NCBI GenBank assembly: GCA_947649645.1
Contig: CANSSP010000011.1
Location: forward strand, 37,431-101,430
Direction of reading: 5' to 3'
DNA: 64,000 bases
From: an uncultured Roseburia sp.
Lineage (GTDB): Bacteria > Bacillota > Clostridia > Lachnospirales > Lachnospiraceae
Both the position numbers and the translations under genes were made by a program. The notes under the pieces were generated by a model. It saw nothing but the letters and a program-made list of their open reading frames with translations, ran no database searches and was not told the DNA's origin. Position 1 is the first letter of the stretch. Each line of letters starts with the position of its first letter. Shown here piece after piece: positions 1-8,156 of this stretch.

Positions 1-2
1 TT

Positions 3-1166
3 CCGCTGATTACTTTTTTCATTCCATATTTTTCTATCACATTCAGTATCTGGACGATGTGGCTGCTTGTGGTCATTTCTGGCCTGATGGTTCCTTATGC
101 CAGAGGAAACAACAGGATCAGGGCGCGTAAAAGAGAAATGAACTGGGGTAAAGTCGGGGAGGGGCTGAGTTATACGGAGATAAAGAGTGCCGGAAAAGTG
201 CGATGCGTAAAGCCGGGACCGTTTTTACTGCCGATTGTGCTGGGAGGGGCTGCTGCAGCAGCCGGGACGTACCACTTTGCGCGCAGCGGCCAGCCGGAGA
301 TCGGGATTCTCGTTCTATCTTTTTCCGTGCTCACAGCCATTATTTTCTGGTGTGCAGTATGGATGGACCGCCAGAAAGTCGAAGTGATCAGCAGCGGGAG
401 TGAGGTGAACTTAAACTATGCCAGGGCTAAGAAAAATCTCTGGAAAAATATGTGGCTGATTCTGGCATGGTTAAATACGATTTTTATGGTTTTTCTTATG
501 GCGGCGTTCGAGATAAATCAGATGTCCGTGGTGATGTGGGGCTGTATTGTCTATACGCTGGTGACGCTGGCACTGATGTACTACGTGTGGAACCGCGTCT
601 TAAAGGTGGAGAACCATTATGGCAGACAGAGGGATCTTCCGGTAGAGGACGATGACGACAACTGGATCTGGGGAATGTTTTATTACAATAAGAGTGACAG
701 GCATGTCATGGTCAGCAGGCGGGTCGGAATCGGGACGACAATGAATCTGGCGACACCGTTCGGAATGGGATTTACGGTTTTTGGCCTGGCCTGTATAGCC
801 GCGATGCCACTGATGTGCGTCTGGCTTGTGATGGAGGAATTTACGCCGCTGCAGCTTGCGGTCACGGATGATGTGCTGACGGCAACGCATATTAGGGTGG
901 AATATGAGATTCCGGTGTCGGATATCAGCGAGATCGCTTTGATTGATGAAAAACCAAAATGGTCCAAGGTGAATGGAACCGGAATGGACAATCTGTGCAA
1001 GGGAACGTTTCATATCCGGAATGAGGGCAGGTGCGAAGCTTTTTTAAATCCACAGAATGCCATTTTTCTGCAGATTGAGACGGAGGAAGGGACATACTAC
1101 ATGAGCGCTGCGGATGATGAGGAAACGCGGCGGATTTATGATCTGATTGCCGTCGGCAGCCAGTAA
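3..1166 (+). CDS. DUF5808 / PH-like membrane protein, 5'-truncated by window edge
   Basis: The reading frame is open back to base 3, so the true start lies upstream; an internal ATG at 57 is unlikely to be the start because membrane-like residues precede it. The visible part has several hydrophobic segments and a block DDDDNWIWGMFYYN followed by RRVGIGTTMNL, which matches the short DUF5808 domain often found next to DUF1648-type membrane proteins. The last ~100 residues (VTDDVLTATHIRVEYEIP, then DISEIALIDEKP) look like a bacterial PH-type beta domain. It is probably an integral membrane protein of unknown role. Frame and domain are seen; function is not known. It ends 172 bases before the MATE gene. 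Confidence 0.75.
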   Translation, partial: PLITFFIPYFSITFSIWTMWLLVVISGLMVPYARGNNRIRARKREMNWGKVGEGLSYTEIKSAGKVRCVKPGPFLLPIVLGGAAAAAGTYHFARSGQPEIGILVLSFSVLTAIIFWCAVWMDRQKVEVISSGSEVNLNYARAKKNLWKNMWLILAWLNTIFMVFLMAAFEINQMSVVMWGCIVYTLVTLALMYYVWNRVLKVENHYGRQRDLPVEDDDDNWIWGMFYYNKSDRHVMVSRRVGIGTTMNLATPFGMGFTVFGLACIAAMPLMCVWLVMEEFTPLQLAVTDDVLTATHIRVEYEIPVSDISEIALIDEKPKWSKVNGTGMDNLCKGTFHIRNEGRCEAFLNPQNAIFLQIETEEGTYYMSAADDEETRRIYDLIAVGSQ

Positions 1167-1338
1167 ATGTCTGGCATCACGAAAATACATCTGCTTGTGT
1201 GGCTTTAAGGTGTCAGCTGCAGTGGGATTATGTGCAGGATGCGGGGAAAAGAAGTGCTGGCTGAAAAGCTGAAATCGTGTTATCCTTAATTTACTAGAGG
1301 CTGATGGGCGGGATATTCCGCAGAACGGAGGATAACAG

Positions 1339-2706
1339 ATGCAGGATACGGAGAATGTGCAGTATAAAAAAATGACAGAGACACCGGTGCCAAAGCTGAT
1401 TCTGATGCTTGGAATACCGACGACGATCAGTATGCTTGTCACGAGTATTTATAATATGGCGGATACTTATTTTGTGGGGCAGATCAACACGAGTGCATCC
1501 GGTGCGGTAGGCGTTGTGTTTGGCCTTATGGCGATTATCCAGGCATTCGGCTTTATGTTCGGGCATGGCGCGGGGAGCATTATTTCCAGACGGCTGGGGG
1601 CACGTGACGTGGAGAGTGCATCACGGTTTGCCTCGACCAGCTTTGCGTGTGCCGCGGTGACGGGAGGTCTGATCACGCTTTTCGGCCTGCTTTTTTTAGA
1701 GCCGCTGATGCGGCTTCTGGGGAGCACGGACACGATTCTTCCCTACGCGAAAACCTACGCGACATTTATATTGTGCGCCGCTCCGGTTATGACCTGCAGC
1801 TGTGTGCTGAATAATATTCTGCGGTATGAGGGCAGGGCGACGTTTGCGATGGTGGGACTGACGACCGGAGGGATTCTGAATATATTCGGGGACTGGCTTC
1901 TGATGAGCCGTTTTTCACTCGGTGTGACGGGGGCCGGAATCTCTACCGCGGTATCGCAGGCGATCAGCTTTTTGATTCTGTTATATATGTTTGTAAGCCG
2001 CAGGACAGAGAGCAGGCTTTCCGTAAAATGGCTTTCGCGGGATCCCGGGGACGTGGGGCTTATCTGCAGGACCGGGCTGCCAAGCCTGATGCGTCAGGGT
2101 CTTTCAAGTGTATCAACGATGGTGTTAAACGGTCGGGCAGGCGTATACGGGGATACGGCCGTGGCGGCGATGGCGATCGTAAACCGTATCTGCTTTCTCG
2201 TCTTTTCGATCGGTCTGGGCATCGGTCAGGGATTTCAGCCGGTGTCCGCGTTTAATTACGGTGCCAGAAAGTATGACCGTGTGCGAAAAGGGTTTTATTT
2301 TACCTGGATTGCCGGGGAGGTTCTGCTGGGAGGTATTGCCCTTGTGGGGATGTGCGCACCGGGGCAGCTGGTGGGATTTTTCCGCGATGATCCGAAGGTG
2401 GTGGAGATCGGAAGCTTTGCCCTTGTCGTCGCGCTGGCGTCTCTGTTTTTCCAGCCGCTTTCTGTATGTGCGAATATGATGTTTCAGAGTGTCGGGAAAA
2501 ATGGCGTTGCGTCTTTTTTGTCCAGTTTAAGGAGCGGATTATTTTTTATACCTGTGATTCTCATTTTATCCGCATGTCTGGGGCTTACCGGGGTGGAGAT
2601 ATCCCAGACGGTGGCGGATGTGATGACGTTTCTGGTTTCAGTGCCGTTTACACTGCGTTTTTTAAAAGAGCTTAAGCGTCTGGAGGCACAGGAGAAAAGC
2701 CGTTGA
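1339..2706 (+). CDS. MATE family multidrug/sodium antiporter
   Basis: 455 residues with about twelve hydrophobic segments, the normal size for a MATE exporter. N-terminal landmarks are PVPKLILMLGIPTTISML, then YNMADTYFVGQI and GHGAGSIISRRLGARD, and the second half repeats the fold (TGLPSLMRQGLSS, FNYGARKYDRV). Such proteins sit in the cytoplasmic membrane and expel cationic drugs or metabolites using Na+ or H+ gradients; the substrate cannot be read from sequence. The start is set by GGAGG at 1326-1330, nine bases upstream. The stop codon overlaps the -35 box of the promoter for the next gene, so it is probably transcribed separately from its neighbour. Confidence 0.93.
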   Translation: MQDTENVQYKKMTETPVPKLILMLGIPTTISMLVTSIYNMADTYFVGQINTSASGAVGVVFGLMAIIQAFGFMFGHGAGSIISRRLGARDVESASRFASTSFACAAVTGGLITLFGLLFLEPLMRLLGSTDTILPYAKTYATFILCAAPVMTCSCVLNNILRYEGRATFAMVGLTTGGILNIFGDWLLMSRFSLGVTGAGISTAVSQAISFLILLYMFVSRRTESRLSVKWLSRDPGDVGLICRTGLPSLMRQGLSSVSTMVLNGRAGVYGDTAVAAMAIVNRICFLVFSIGLGIGQGFQPVSAFNYGARKYDRVRKGFYFTWIAGEVLLGGIALVGMCAPGQLVGFFRDDPKVVEIGSFALVVALASLFFQPLSVCANMMFQSVGKNGVASFLSSLRSGLFFIPVILILSACLGLTGVEISQTVADVMTFLVSVPFTLRFLKELKRLEAQEKSR

Positions 2707-2731
2707 AATCCTGGCGAAAGCGTGATATGAT
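2703..2731 (+). promoter_or_regulatory. Sigma-A promoter for the DUF362 gene
   Basis: TTGAAA (2703-2708), a 17-base spacer, and TATGAT (2726-2731). The -35 box overlaps the stop codon of the MATE gene. The ~120-base leader that follows contains a TTTGCG/CGCAAA hairpin near 2797-2816 without a T-run. Confidence 0.6.
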
Positions 2732-2858
2732 CTGCATATAAGAAGGAAGACAGTGTGAAAAATGAGCCGGGCGGCCTCTTTTTTGCACCGGGTTTGCGTC
2801 GGAGCCGCAAATCCGGCCTGACGTCTTCGAAAAAAACGCTCCGGTATGGAGGATTCAG

Positions 2859-3722
2859 ATGAGCAGAGCAGAGGTCTATTTTACAAAAGATATCACACCG
2901 GAGGCGGTTATGGCGCTTTATGGAAAACTGGGGCGCGGTCTTACCGGAAAAGTCGCAGTAAAGGTGCATTCGGGTGAGGTGGGAAACCAGAATTTTATCC
3001 GTCCCGCCTTCTGGAAACCGATAACGGATGCGGTAAAGGGGACAATTGTTGAATGCAACACGGCCTACGAAGGCAGGAGAAACACCACGAAAGAGCACTG
3101 GGAGACAATGAAGCTTCACGGGTGGACTCAGATTGCAGATGTGGATATCATGGATGAGGATGGGGAGATCGAGCTTCCGATTGAAAACGGGAAACGAATC
3201 CGGAAAAATTATGTGGGCTCTCATCTGACGGATTATGATTCGCTGCTGGTGCTCTCTCACTTTAAGGGGCATCCTATGGGCGGGTTTGGCGGAGCGCTCA
3301 AAAATATATCGATCGGCATCGCATCTGCCCATGGAAAAGCATATATCCACGGCGCCGGAGAGGAGGAGAAAATCTGGACTGCGGATCACGATCAGTTTCT
3401 GGAGTCGATGGCAGATGCGGCGGAGTCCATTGTGAATTATTTTGAAGGGAAGATTGTCTATATCAGCGTGATGTGCAATATGTCGGTCGACTGCGACTGC
3501 TGTGCAGTGGCGGAGGATCCTGAGCTGGCGGACATCGGTGTGCTGGCGTCTCTGGATCCGGTTGCCCTGGATCAGGCATGTCTTGATCTGGTATATGCCA
3601 GCGGGGATCCGGGCAAAGCGCATCTGATTGAGCGCATCGAATCTCTCAATGGGGTTCATACGGTAGAGGCGGCTGCCGCGCTCGGAATCGGAAGCAGAGA
3701 GTATGATCTGATCACGGTTTAA
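2859..3722 (+). CDS. DUF362 domain protein (putative iron-sulfur-associated)
   Basis: 287 residues. It carries the DUF362 signature: VAVKVHSGEVGN near the N-terminus, HFKGHPMGGFGGALKNISIG in the middle, and a cysteine-rich stretch SVDCDCCAVAEDPELADIGV followed by ASLDPVALDQACLDLV. DUF362 proteins often carry C-terminal ferredoxin domains; this one lacks that tail, so it is the short form. The clustered Cys residues suggest metal or Fe-S binding, but no activity is established. The start has GGAGG at 2849-2853. The gene is monocistronic, with its own promoter upstream and a strong terminator downstream. Confidence 0.85.
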   Translation: MSRAEVYFTKDITPEAVMALYGKLGRGLTGKVAVKVHSGEVGNQNFIRPAFWKPITDAVKGTIVECNTAYEGRRNTTKEHWETMKLHGWTQIADVDIMDEDGEIELPIENGKRIRKNYVGSHLTDYDSLLVLSHFKGHPMGGFGGALKNISIGIASAHGKAYIHGAGEEEKIWTADHDQFLESMADAAESIVNYFEGKIVYISVMCNMSVDCDCCAVAEDPELADIGVLASLDPVALDQACLDLVYASGDPGKAHLIERIESLNGVHTVEAAAALGIGSREYDLITV

Positions 3723-3741
3723 GAACGGTGCGCAGCATTAT

Positions 3742-3785
3742 AAAAAAGCTTTCCGGAAGAGATTTATCTCCGGAAAGCTTTTTTA
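3742..3785 (+). terminator. Rho-independent terminator after the DUF362 gene
   Basis: Arms GCTTTCCGGA (3748-3757) and TCCGGAAAGC (3769-3778) pair perfectly, flanked by an A-run and a T-run, so it could also work on the opposite strand. Confidence 0.93.
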
Positions 3786-3814
3786 TTTCATGGGAAGGAC
3801 AGAGCTTTTGCAGT

Positions 3815-3841
3815 AAATTCTTAAGAATTTCTCAATGATTT
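3815..3841 (+). promoter_or_regulatory. Candidate response-regulator binding site
   Basis: AAATTCTTAAGAATTT (3815-3830) is a perfect 16-base palindrome. It also contains the first of two 11-base direct repeats, CTTAAGAATTT and CTCAATGATTT (8 of 11 identical). OmpR-family regulators commonly bind such 11-base-spaced repeats, so this may be an autoregulatory site for the regulator starting 67 bases downstream. No clear -35/-10 pair is assigned. Confidence 0.45.
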
Positions 3842-3907
3842 GTGCAGATTATGATTCTGAAAAATCTGTTAAAATAAAGCAAACAGGCGAGGAAGGGAAG
3901 CAGGGTG

Positions 3908-4627
3908 ATGATGAATGCAAGGGTACTTGTTGTGGACGACGAAAAAGAGATTGCAGATCTGCTGGAATTATATCTGGCAAACGACGGTTTTACGGTATTA
4001 AAGTGCTATACGGCCAGGGAGGCGCTGCGCTGTGTCAGGGAAGAAGCAATTGACCTGGCGGTGCTCGACGTCATGCTGCCGGAGATGAGCGGTTTTGACA
4101 TCTGCAAGGAAATCAGAAAAACAGAATTGTTTCCGATTATCATGCTCACGGCCAAAGATGCAGAGATCGACAAGATCACAGGGCTTACGATCGGCGCGGA
4201 CGACTATGTGACCAAACCGTTTCTGCCGCTGGAGCTGATCGCACGCATCAAGGCACAGCTGCGGCGGAGCCGGCGCTATAATACGGGGGAGGGCGCCGCG
4301 GAGCAGGAAGCGGAGAGACCGGAAGGCCTTCTGGTGTGTAAGGATGTCAGCCTTAATCTGAAGGCGCATCAGTGTTTTAAGGGAGAGAAGGAGATTTCCC
4401 TTACGCCGACAGAGTTTACAATCCTGCAGGTGCTTTTGGAGAACCGGGGGAGGGTTGTGGGTGCAGAAGAGCTGTTTCACGCAGTCTGGGCAGAAGAGTA
4501 CTATAACAAAGCAAACAACACGGTGTCGGTACACGTCCGCCATATCAGGGAGAAGCTGGGCGACACTACAGAGAAGCCGAAATATATAAAAACAGTGTGG
4601 GGAGTGGGGTACAAGGCGGATGCATAA
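3908..4627 (+). CDS. OmpR/PhoB-family response regulator (VanR-like)
   Basis: About 239 residues. The receiver domain (1-120) has acidic VVDDE, phospho-acceptor Asp 54 in AVLDVMLPEMSG and Lys in DDYVTKPF. A winged-helix DNA-binding domain follows (SLTPTEFTILQVLLEN ... NNTVSVHVRHIREKLG ... KTVWGVGYKA), close to VanR-type regulators. The first codons read GTG ATG ATG; the middle ATG is chosen for its spacing from AGGAAGGGA (3890-3898). It overlaps the kinase gene by eight bases, indicating translational coupling. No van resistance genes are nearby, so VanR-like refers only to family resemblance. Confidence 0.93.
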   Translation: MMNARVLVVDDEKEIADLLELYLANDGFTVLKCYTAREALRCVREEAIDLAVLDVMLPEMSGFDICKEIRKTELFPIIMLTAKDAEIDKITGLTIGADDYVTKPFLPLELIARIKAQLRRSRRYNTGEGAAEQEAERPEGLLVCKDVSLNLKAHQCFKGEKEISLTPTEFTILQVLLENRGRVVGAEELFHAVWAEEYYNKANNTVSVHVRHIREKLGDTTEKPKYIKTVWGVGYKADA

Positions 4628-5747
4628 AAAAAGAAAAGGGGACGGATACGGAAGGCTCAGATGGAAGGTTTTCTGGCAGACACTGCTGATGCTGTTTACG
4701 GCATTTGCAGGGATATGGTTTTTGTATACGAATGTTCTTTTTGGCAGATTTGCAAATATGATGGTTGCCGTGATTCAGTTTCTGACCCATATGTCATATG
4801 ATGAAGCGTTGTTTTTGTATCGCGATATTTTTCCCGGACATTTCAGCTATTTTATGCTGGCAGGGGGACTGATTCTGTTTGTTTTGTTTTTCCGTCTTTT
4901 TTTAAACTGGTTTACACGATATTTTGGGGAGATTGATCGTGGCGTGGACATTCTTGTCGAGCGCGGCGAGGAAGAGATTAAGCTGTCGCGCGAGATGGAG
5001 CCGATGGAGAAAAAGCTCAATCAGGTGCGGCTGACGTTGGAACAACAATTTTATGATATTCGCGAGGCGGAGGAAAAAAAGGATGAACTGGTGATGTACC
5101 TGGCGCATGATATCCGCACACCGCTCACTTCGGTGATCGGTTACCTCTCATTGCTCAAAGAGATGCCCGACCTGACGGAGGAGCAGCGACAGAAGTTTGT
5201 CGATGTCACACTCAAAAAGGCGGAACGCCTTGAGACGCTTGTCAACGAGTTTTTTGACATTACACGGTTTGGAAGACGGGAAACGGAACTGTCAAAAGAA
5301 AAAATCGATCTGGTCTATATGCTCGTACAGCTCCGCGAAGAGGCGTATCCACAGCTTTCACAGAAGAATATGACGCTGGTATTTCATGTCGGGGAGGAGT
5401 GTAGTGTGTACGGTAATCCGGATAAACTGGCACGTGTTTTTCACAATCTCTTAAAAAATGCAATTGCTTACGGGGATCGTGAAAGTGAGATCCGGATTAC
5501 GGCGGAAGAGACGATGGAAGAAACGTGCCTGTATGTTTCCAACCAGGGACCGGTGATTTCGAAGGAAGAACAGAAACGCCTTTTTGATAAATTTTATCGC
5601 ATGGACGAGGCGCGCGGGAGCGACAGAGGAGGGGCAGGTCTGGGACTTGCAATTGCAAAAGAACTGATCGGGATGCACGGCGGGCAGATCACCGTGTCGA
5701 GTGCGGACGGTTATACCACTTTTAAGATTGTTCTGCCAAAGAAGTAA
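4620..5747 (+). CDS. Sensor histidine kinase (VanS-like)
   Basis: 375 residues. Two transmembrane segments lie at about 15-40 and 75-97 with a short loop between them, so the sensor region is small and largely membrane-embedded. The DHp domain carries the phospho-acceptor His 163 in LAHDIRTPLTSV, and the ATPase domain has FHNLLKNAIAYGD and GGAGLGLAIAKEL. It is the partner of the regulator that overlaps it. The architecture matches VanS-type kinases, but the signal is unknown. The gene converges on the leftward gene at 5775 with only 27 bases between, and no terminator is visible. Confidence 0.93.
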   Translation: MHKKRKGDGYGRLRWKVFWQTLLMLFTAFAGIWFLYTNVLFGRFANMMVAVIQFLTHMSYDEALFLYRDIFPGHFSYFMLAGGLILFVLFFRLFLNWFTRYFGEIDRGVDILVERGEEEIKLSREMEPMEKKLNQVRLTLEQQFYDIREAEEKKDELVMYLAHDIRTPLTSVIGYLSLLKEMPDLTEEQRQKFVDVTLKKAERLETLVNEFFDITRFGRRETELSKEKIDLVYMLVQLREEAYPQLSQKNMTLVFHVGEECSVYGNPDKLARVFHNLLKNAIAYGDRESEIRITAEETMEETCLYVSNQGPVISKEEQKRLFDKFYRMDEARGSDRGGAGLGLAIAKELIGMHGGQITVSSADGYTTFKIVLPKK

Positions 5748-5774
5748 TCCTTGACAGAACGAATATGGGCCGTT

Positions 5775-6494
5775 TTACAATATGATATTGACATTTGCAC
5801 CGATTCCGGTGTTGCAGAGGATATTCAGATCCATCGACTGTGCCGCAATCTGAGGCGCCTGCGGTTTTGAATCGGGAGAGCTGCCTTCTGCCGGACCGTC
5901 TGTGTTTCCGGTGTCTGCCGGATTATTTGCGGCAGGCTGACGGCGCCGGGTCTGAATCAGGGTTTCACTGTGCGTCTGAATCCTTTTCGCGCAGGCCGAT
6001 ATCCTTTGCATGTAGTCGGAATCCTTTGAAAAAAGAGAGGCAAACTTTGAAAGATCGGTTGTTTTAAACAGATTTTCCCGGCTTTTGAGTGTGCCGTCTT
6101 TATCGACGGTGATTCCCATTTTGTCCAGTTCGCCGGAATAAGAATCTGTCAGTGACTTTAGCTGTCTTTCCAGACGTTTCATCCCGCTGTCACCGTCGGC
6201 TGCCTGGGCAGAGACAGATGAGAGCGCATTGTTGTAAGTACTGATATAGGCGAGAACGCTGTTGCGGATATTCTCGCTCTGCGACTCATCGTAAGTAAAA
6301 GAACCCAGCTGCCGCACGGCACGCCGTAAAGCGATGCCGTCAGAGAGAGAAAGCGTGTCCGGTTCCGCTCCGGCACGGCCGGCGGCTGTCTGCGCATATC
6401 TGTCTGAAACGTAGAAATTGCGCAGATAGTAGGAAGAACTAAGAGAGGCTGCCGCCCCTGTATAAGCACTGCTGAAACTGCTGCTGTAAGACAT
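5775..6494 (-). CDS. Small FliD-C-like protein, possibly flagellar
   Basis: 239 residues, beginning MSYSSSFSSAYTG. The start at 6494 has AAGGAGG at 6502-6508 (minus strand); the longer upstream frame to 6587 has no such site. There is no signal peptide. The stretch SVLAYISTYNNALSSV, the charged helix MKRLERQLKSLTDSY, then MGITVDKDGTLK and FASLFSKDSDYM follows the pattern of the FliD C-terminal domain (the hook-associated filament cap), but the protein is much shorter than a true FliD. A possible sigma-D promoter upstream supports a link to motility. No other flagellar gene is in the window. Similarity is seen; function is inferred. Confidence 0.6.
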   Translation of the reverse strand: MSYSSSFSSAYTGAAASLSSSYYLRNFYVSDRYAQTAAGRAGAEPDTLSLSDGIALRRAVRQLGSFTYDESQSENIRNSVLAYISTYNNALSSVSAQAADGDSGMKRLERQLKSLTDSYSGELDKMGITVDKDGTLKSRENLFKTTDLSKFASLFSKDSDYMQRISACAKRIQTHSETLIQTRRRQPAANNPADTGNTDGPAEGSSPDSKPQAPQIAAQSMDLNILCNTGIGANVNIIL

Positions 6495-6654
6495 GACATC
6501 TCCTCCTTGAAAACTGACCCGCGGCTCCGCCGCGTCTGTAGTGTGCGAACATGAAAAGAAACCGGCCGTTGCCGCAACATACACCATTTATGCAATGCGA
6601 TGTAAATACGGATTTCCTGAATTTTCTCTTCTGTTCCCGCTTCATTATTTATAT

Positions 6655-6681
6655 ATTTCGGCATAAAACAGAATATAATTA
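6655..6681 (-). promoter_or_regulatory. Possible sigma-D (flagellar-type) promoter
   Basis: On the minus strand TAAT (6681-6678), 15 bases, then GCCGAAAT (6662-6655). The Bacillus sigma-D consensus is TAAA-N15-GCCGATAT, so this is a near match (one mismatch in each element). It would give a leader of about 150 bases for the FliD-C-like gene. Confidence 0.4.
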
Positions 6682-6705
6682 ACCATAGAATTAAAAATAA
6701 GGATA

Positions 6706-6811
6706 TGGTATACTGGGCTAAGGGACAGAGACGGCTGTCCTGGACCGGTTCTGGCCCGACACATCGAAATACGATGCCTGTTAAAATGATATTCTGATCA
6801 AGGAGGATGAT
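6706..6811 (+). promoter_or_regulatory. Extended -10 promoter and structured leader of nfeD
   Basis: TGG-TATACT (6706-6714) is an extended -10 with no good -35. The ~95-base leader folds well by eye: GGACAG/CTGTCC around AGACGG, an outer GGGC/GCCC, and CATCG/CGATG around AAATA, before AAGGAGG at the start codon. The rest of the 317-base gap 6495-6811 holds only the leader and promoter of the leftward gene. Confidence 0.45.
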
Positions 6812-7276
6812 ATGGCAGCGATTATCTGGGTTGTATTAATTATCGTTTTTTCCGGAATAGAAATCGCCACAGTGGGACTGACTTCAATCTGGTTTGCAGG
6901 AGGAGCACTGGCGGCGCTGCTTGGTTCCGGACTGGGAATCGGGGGATTTGGACAGTTTCTCATATTTGCCGGAGTTTCCCTGCTTCTCTTAGGGTTCACA
7001 AGGCCCTGGGCGTTAAAATATTTAAAGCCACGGCTGGTGAAGACAAATTATGAAGAGGCAATCGGGCAGGACGTCTGTATCACAGAGACCGTTGATAACA
7101 GGAAGGCGACCGGGACGGCGGTATTTAAAGGGCAGGAATGGACGGCGCGCGCCCTGGAAGACGGAAAAATCTTTGAGGCGGGGACGATTGCGTCTGTCAG
7201 AGAGATTCGTGGAGTCACCATGTACGTGACGGAAAGCGAAAACATGCCAAAGATGGGACCGGGCATGGGAGGCTGA
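6812..7276 (+). CDS. NfeD-family membrane protein
   Basis: 154 residues. The N-terminal half has two to three hydrophobic helices (VVLIIVFSGIEIATVG, SIWFAGGALAALLG, GQFLIFAGVSLLLLGF), and the C-terminal half is a soluble OB-fold domain (IGQDVCITETVDN ... GQEWTARALEDG). This is the short NfeD form; family members usually pair with SPFH/flotillin-like proteins at the membrane. Here the next gene, one base away, is a patatin rather than an SPFH gene, which is atypical. The start has a strong AAGGAGG at 6801-6807. Confidence 0.9.
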   Translation: MAAIIWVVLIIVFSGIEIATVGLTSIWFAGGALAALLGSGLGIGGFGQFLIFAGVSLLLLGFTRPWALKYLKPRLVKTNYEEAIGQDVCITETVDNRKATGTAVFKGQEWTARALEDGKIFEAGTIASVREIRGVTMYVTESENMPKMGPGMGG

Positions 7277-7277
7277 C

Positions 7278-8156
7278 ATGAAACTTGGAATGGTATTTGA
7301 AGGAGGGGCGAACCGGACGGTTTTTTCCTGCGGCGTGATGGATGTTTTTCTGCAGGAAGGGCTGATGCCCGATTATTTTATCGGGGTGTCGGCGGGGATC
7401 GCATTCGGTGTTTCTTACCTCTCCGGGCAGATGGGCAGGAATCTGGAGGTTGTGGAGAAATATCTGCCGGACAGGCGTTATATGGGAGTGCGGCATCTTT
7501 TTGACAGGGAAGAAAAGGCATATTACAATACAAAGTTTGTTTTTGATGAGGTGCCGAACCGTCTTCTTCCGTTTGATTATGAGGCGTTTGCGCGGTTTCC
7601 GGGCAGAGTGGAGGCGGTAGCAACAAGGCTGCATACCGGGGAGGCCGCCTATCTGACTGTCCCGCGGGGAAGGGATATGCGGGATACTCTGGTGGCGAGC
7701 TGTTCCCTGCCGGTTTTGTTTCCGCCGGTGAAAGTCGGAAACCACTACTATCTGGACGGGGGAATTTCGGATTCGATCCCCTATGAGCATGCGATTGCGG
7801 AAGGGTGTGACCGGATCATCGTGGTGCTGACGCGGGAGCGGGGGTATGTCAAGGAGACGGAAAAGGCTGTCGGAGTGACAAACCGTCTCTACAGAAAGTA
7901 CCCTGGGATCGTAGAAGCGCTCGGTCTGCGCGCGGAGCGCTATAACGCTTCGATGGAAAAGCTGAAAACGCTTGAGAGCGGGGGAGAGGTCTTTGTTATT
8001 GCTCCGGAGACGACGTATGGCGTTGGGAGAACGGAGGCGGACACGAAAAAACTACGGCGTCTTTACGATGAAGGCGTGCTTATTGCCAGGCGGCAGATGG
8101 AAGCGCTCAGGACGTATCTGGGTGCCGGGGAGAACAGACAGGAGGAAAAGAGATGA
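7278..8156 (+). CDS. Patatin-like phospholipase
   Basis: 292 residues. The catalytic dyad is visible: Ser 38 in FIGVSAG (the GxSxG nucleophile elbow) and Asp 160 in YLDGGISDSIP (the DGG motif), with the oxyanion glycine stretch FEGGANR at residues 7-13. These enzymes are lipid acyl hydrolases acting on phospholipids or lysophospholipids. There is no signal peptide, so it is probably cytoplasmic or membrane-peripheral. It starts one base after nfeD and overlaps the following dehydrogenase by four bases (ATGA), so the three are likely one operon. The substrate is unknown. Confidence 0.93.
   Translation: MKLGMVFEGGANRTVFSCGVMDVFLQEGLMPDYFIGVSAGIAFGVSYLSGQMGRNLEVVEKYLPDRRYMGVRHLFDREEKAYYNTKFVFDEVPNRLLPFDYEAFARFPGRVEAVATRLHTGEAAYLTVPRGRDMRDTLVASCSLPVLFPPVKVGNHYYLDGGISDSIPYEHAIAEGCDRIIVVLTRERGYVKETEKAVGVTNRLYRKYPGIVEALGLRAERYNASMEKLKTLESGGEVFVIAPETTYGVGRTEADTKKLRRLYDEGVLIARRQMEALRTYLGAGENRQEEKR

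Noticed and set aside
2484..3659. Long open frame on the minus strand (391 residues) opposite the MATE end and DUF362 gene
   Set aside because: It lacks a ribosome site and family resemblance, is rich in Arg/His/Cys as expected for an antisense shadow, and lies opposite two well-supported genes.
5752..5785. TTGACA near 5752 as a rightward promoter
   Set aside because: No -10 box at proper spacing, and it would read into the antisense of the leftward gene.
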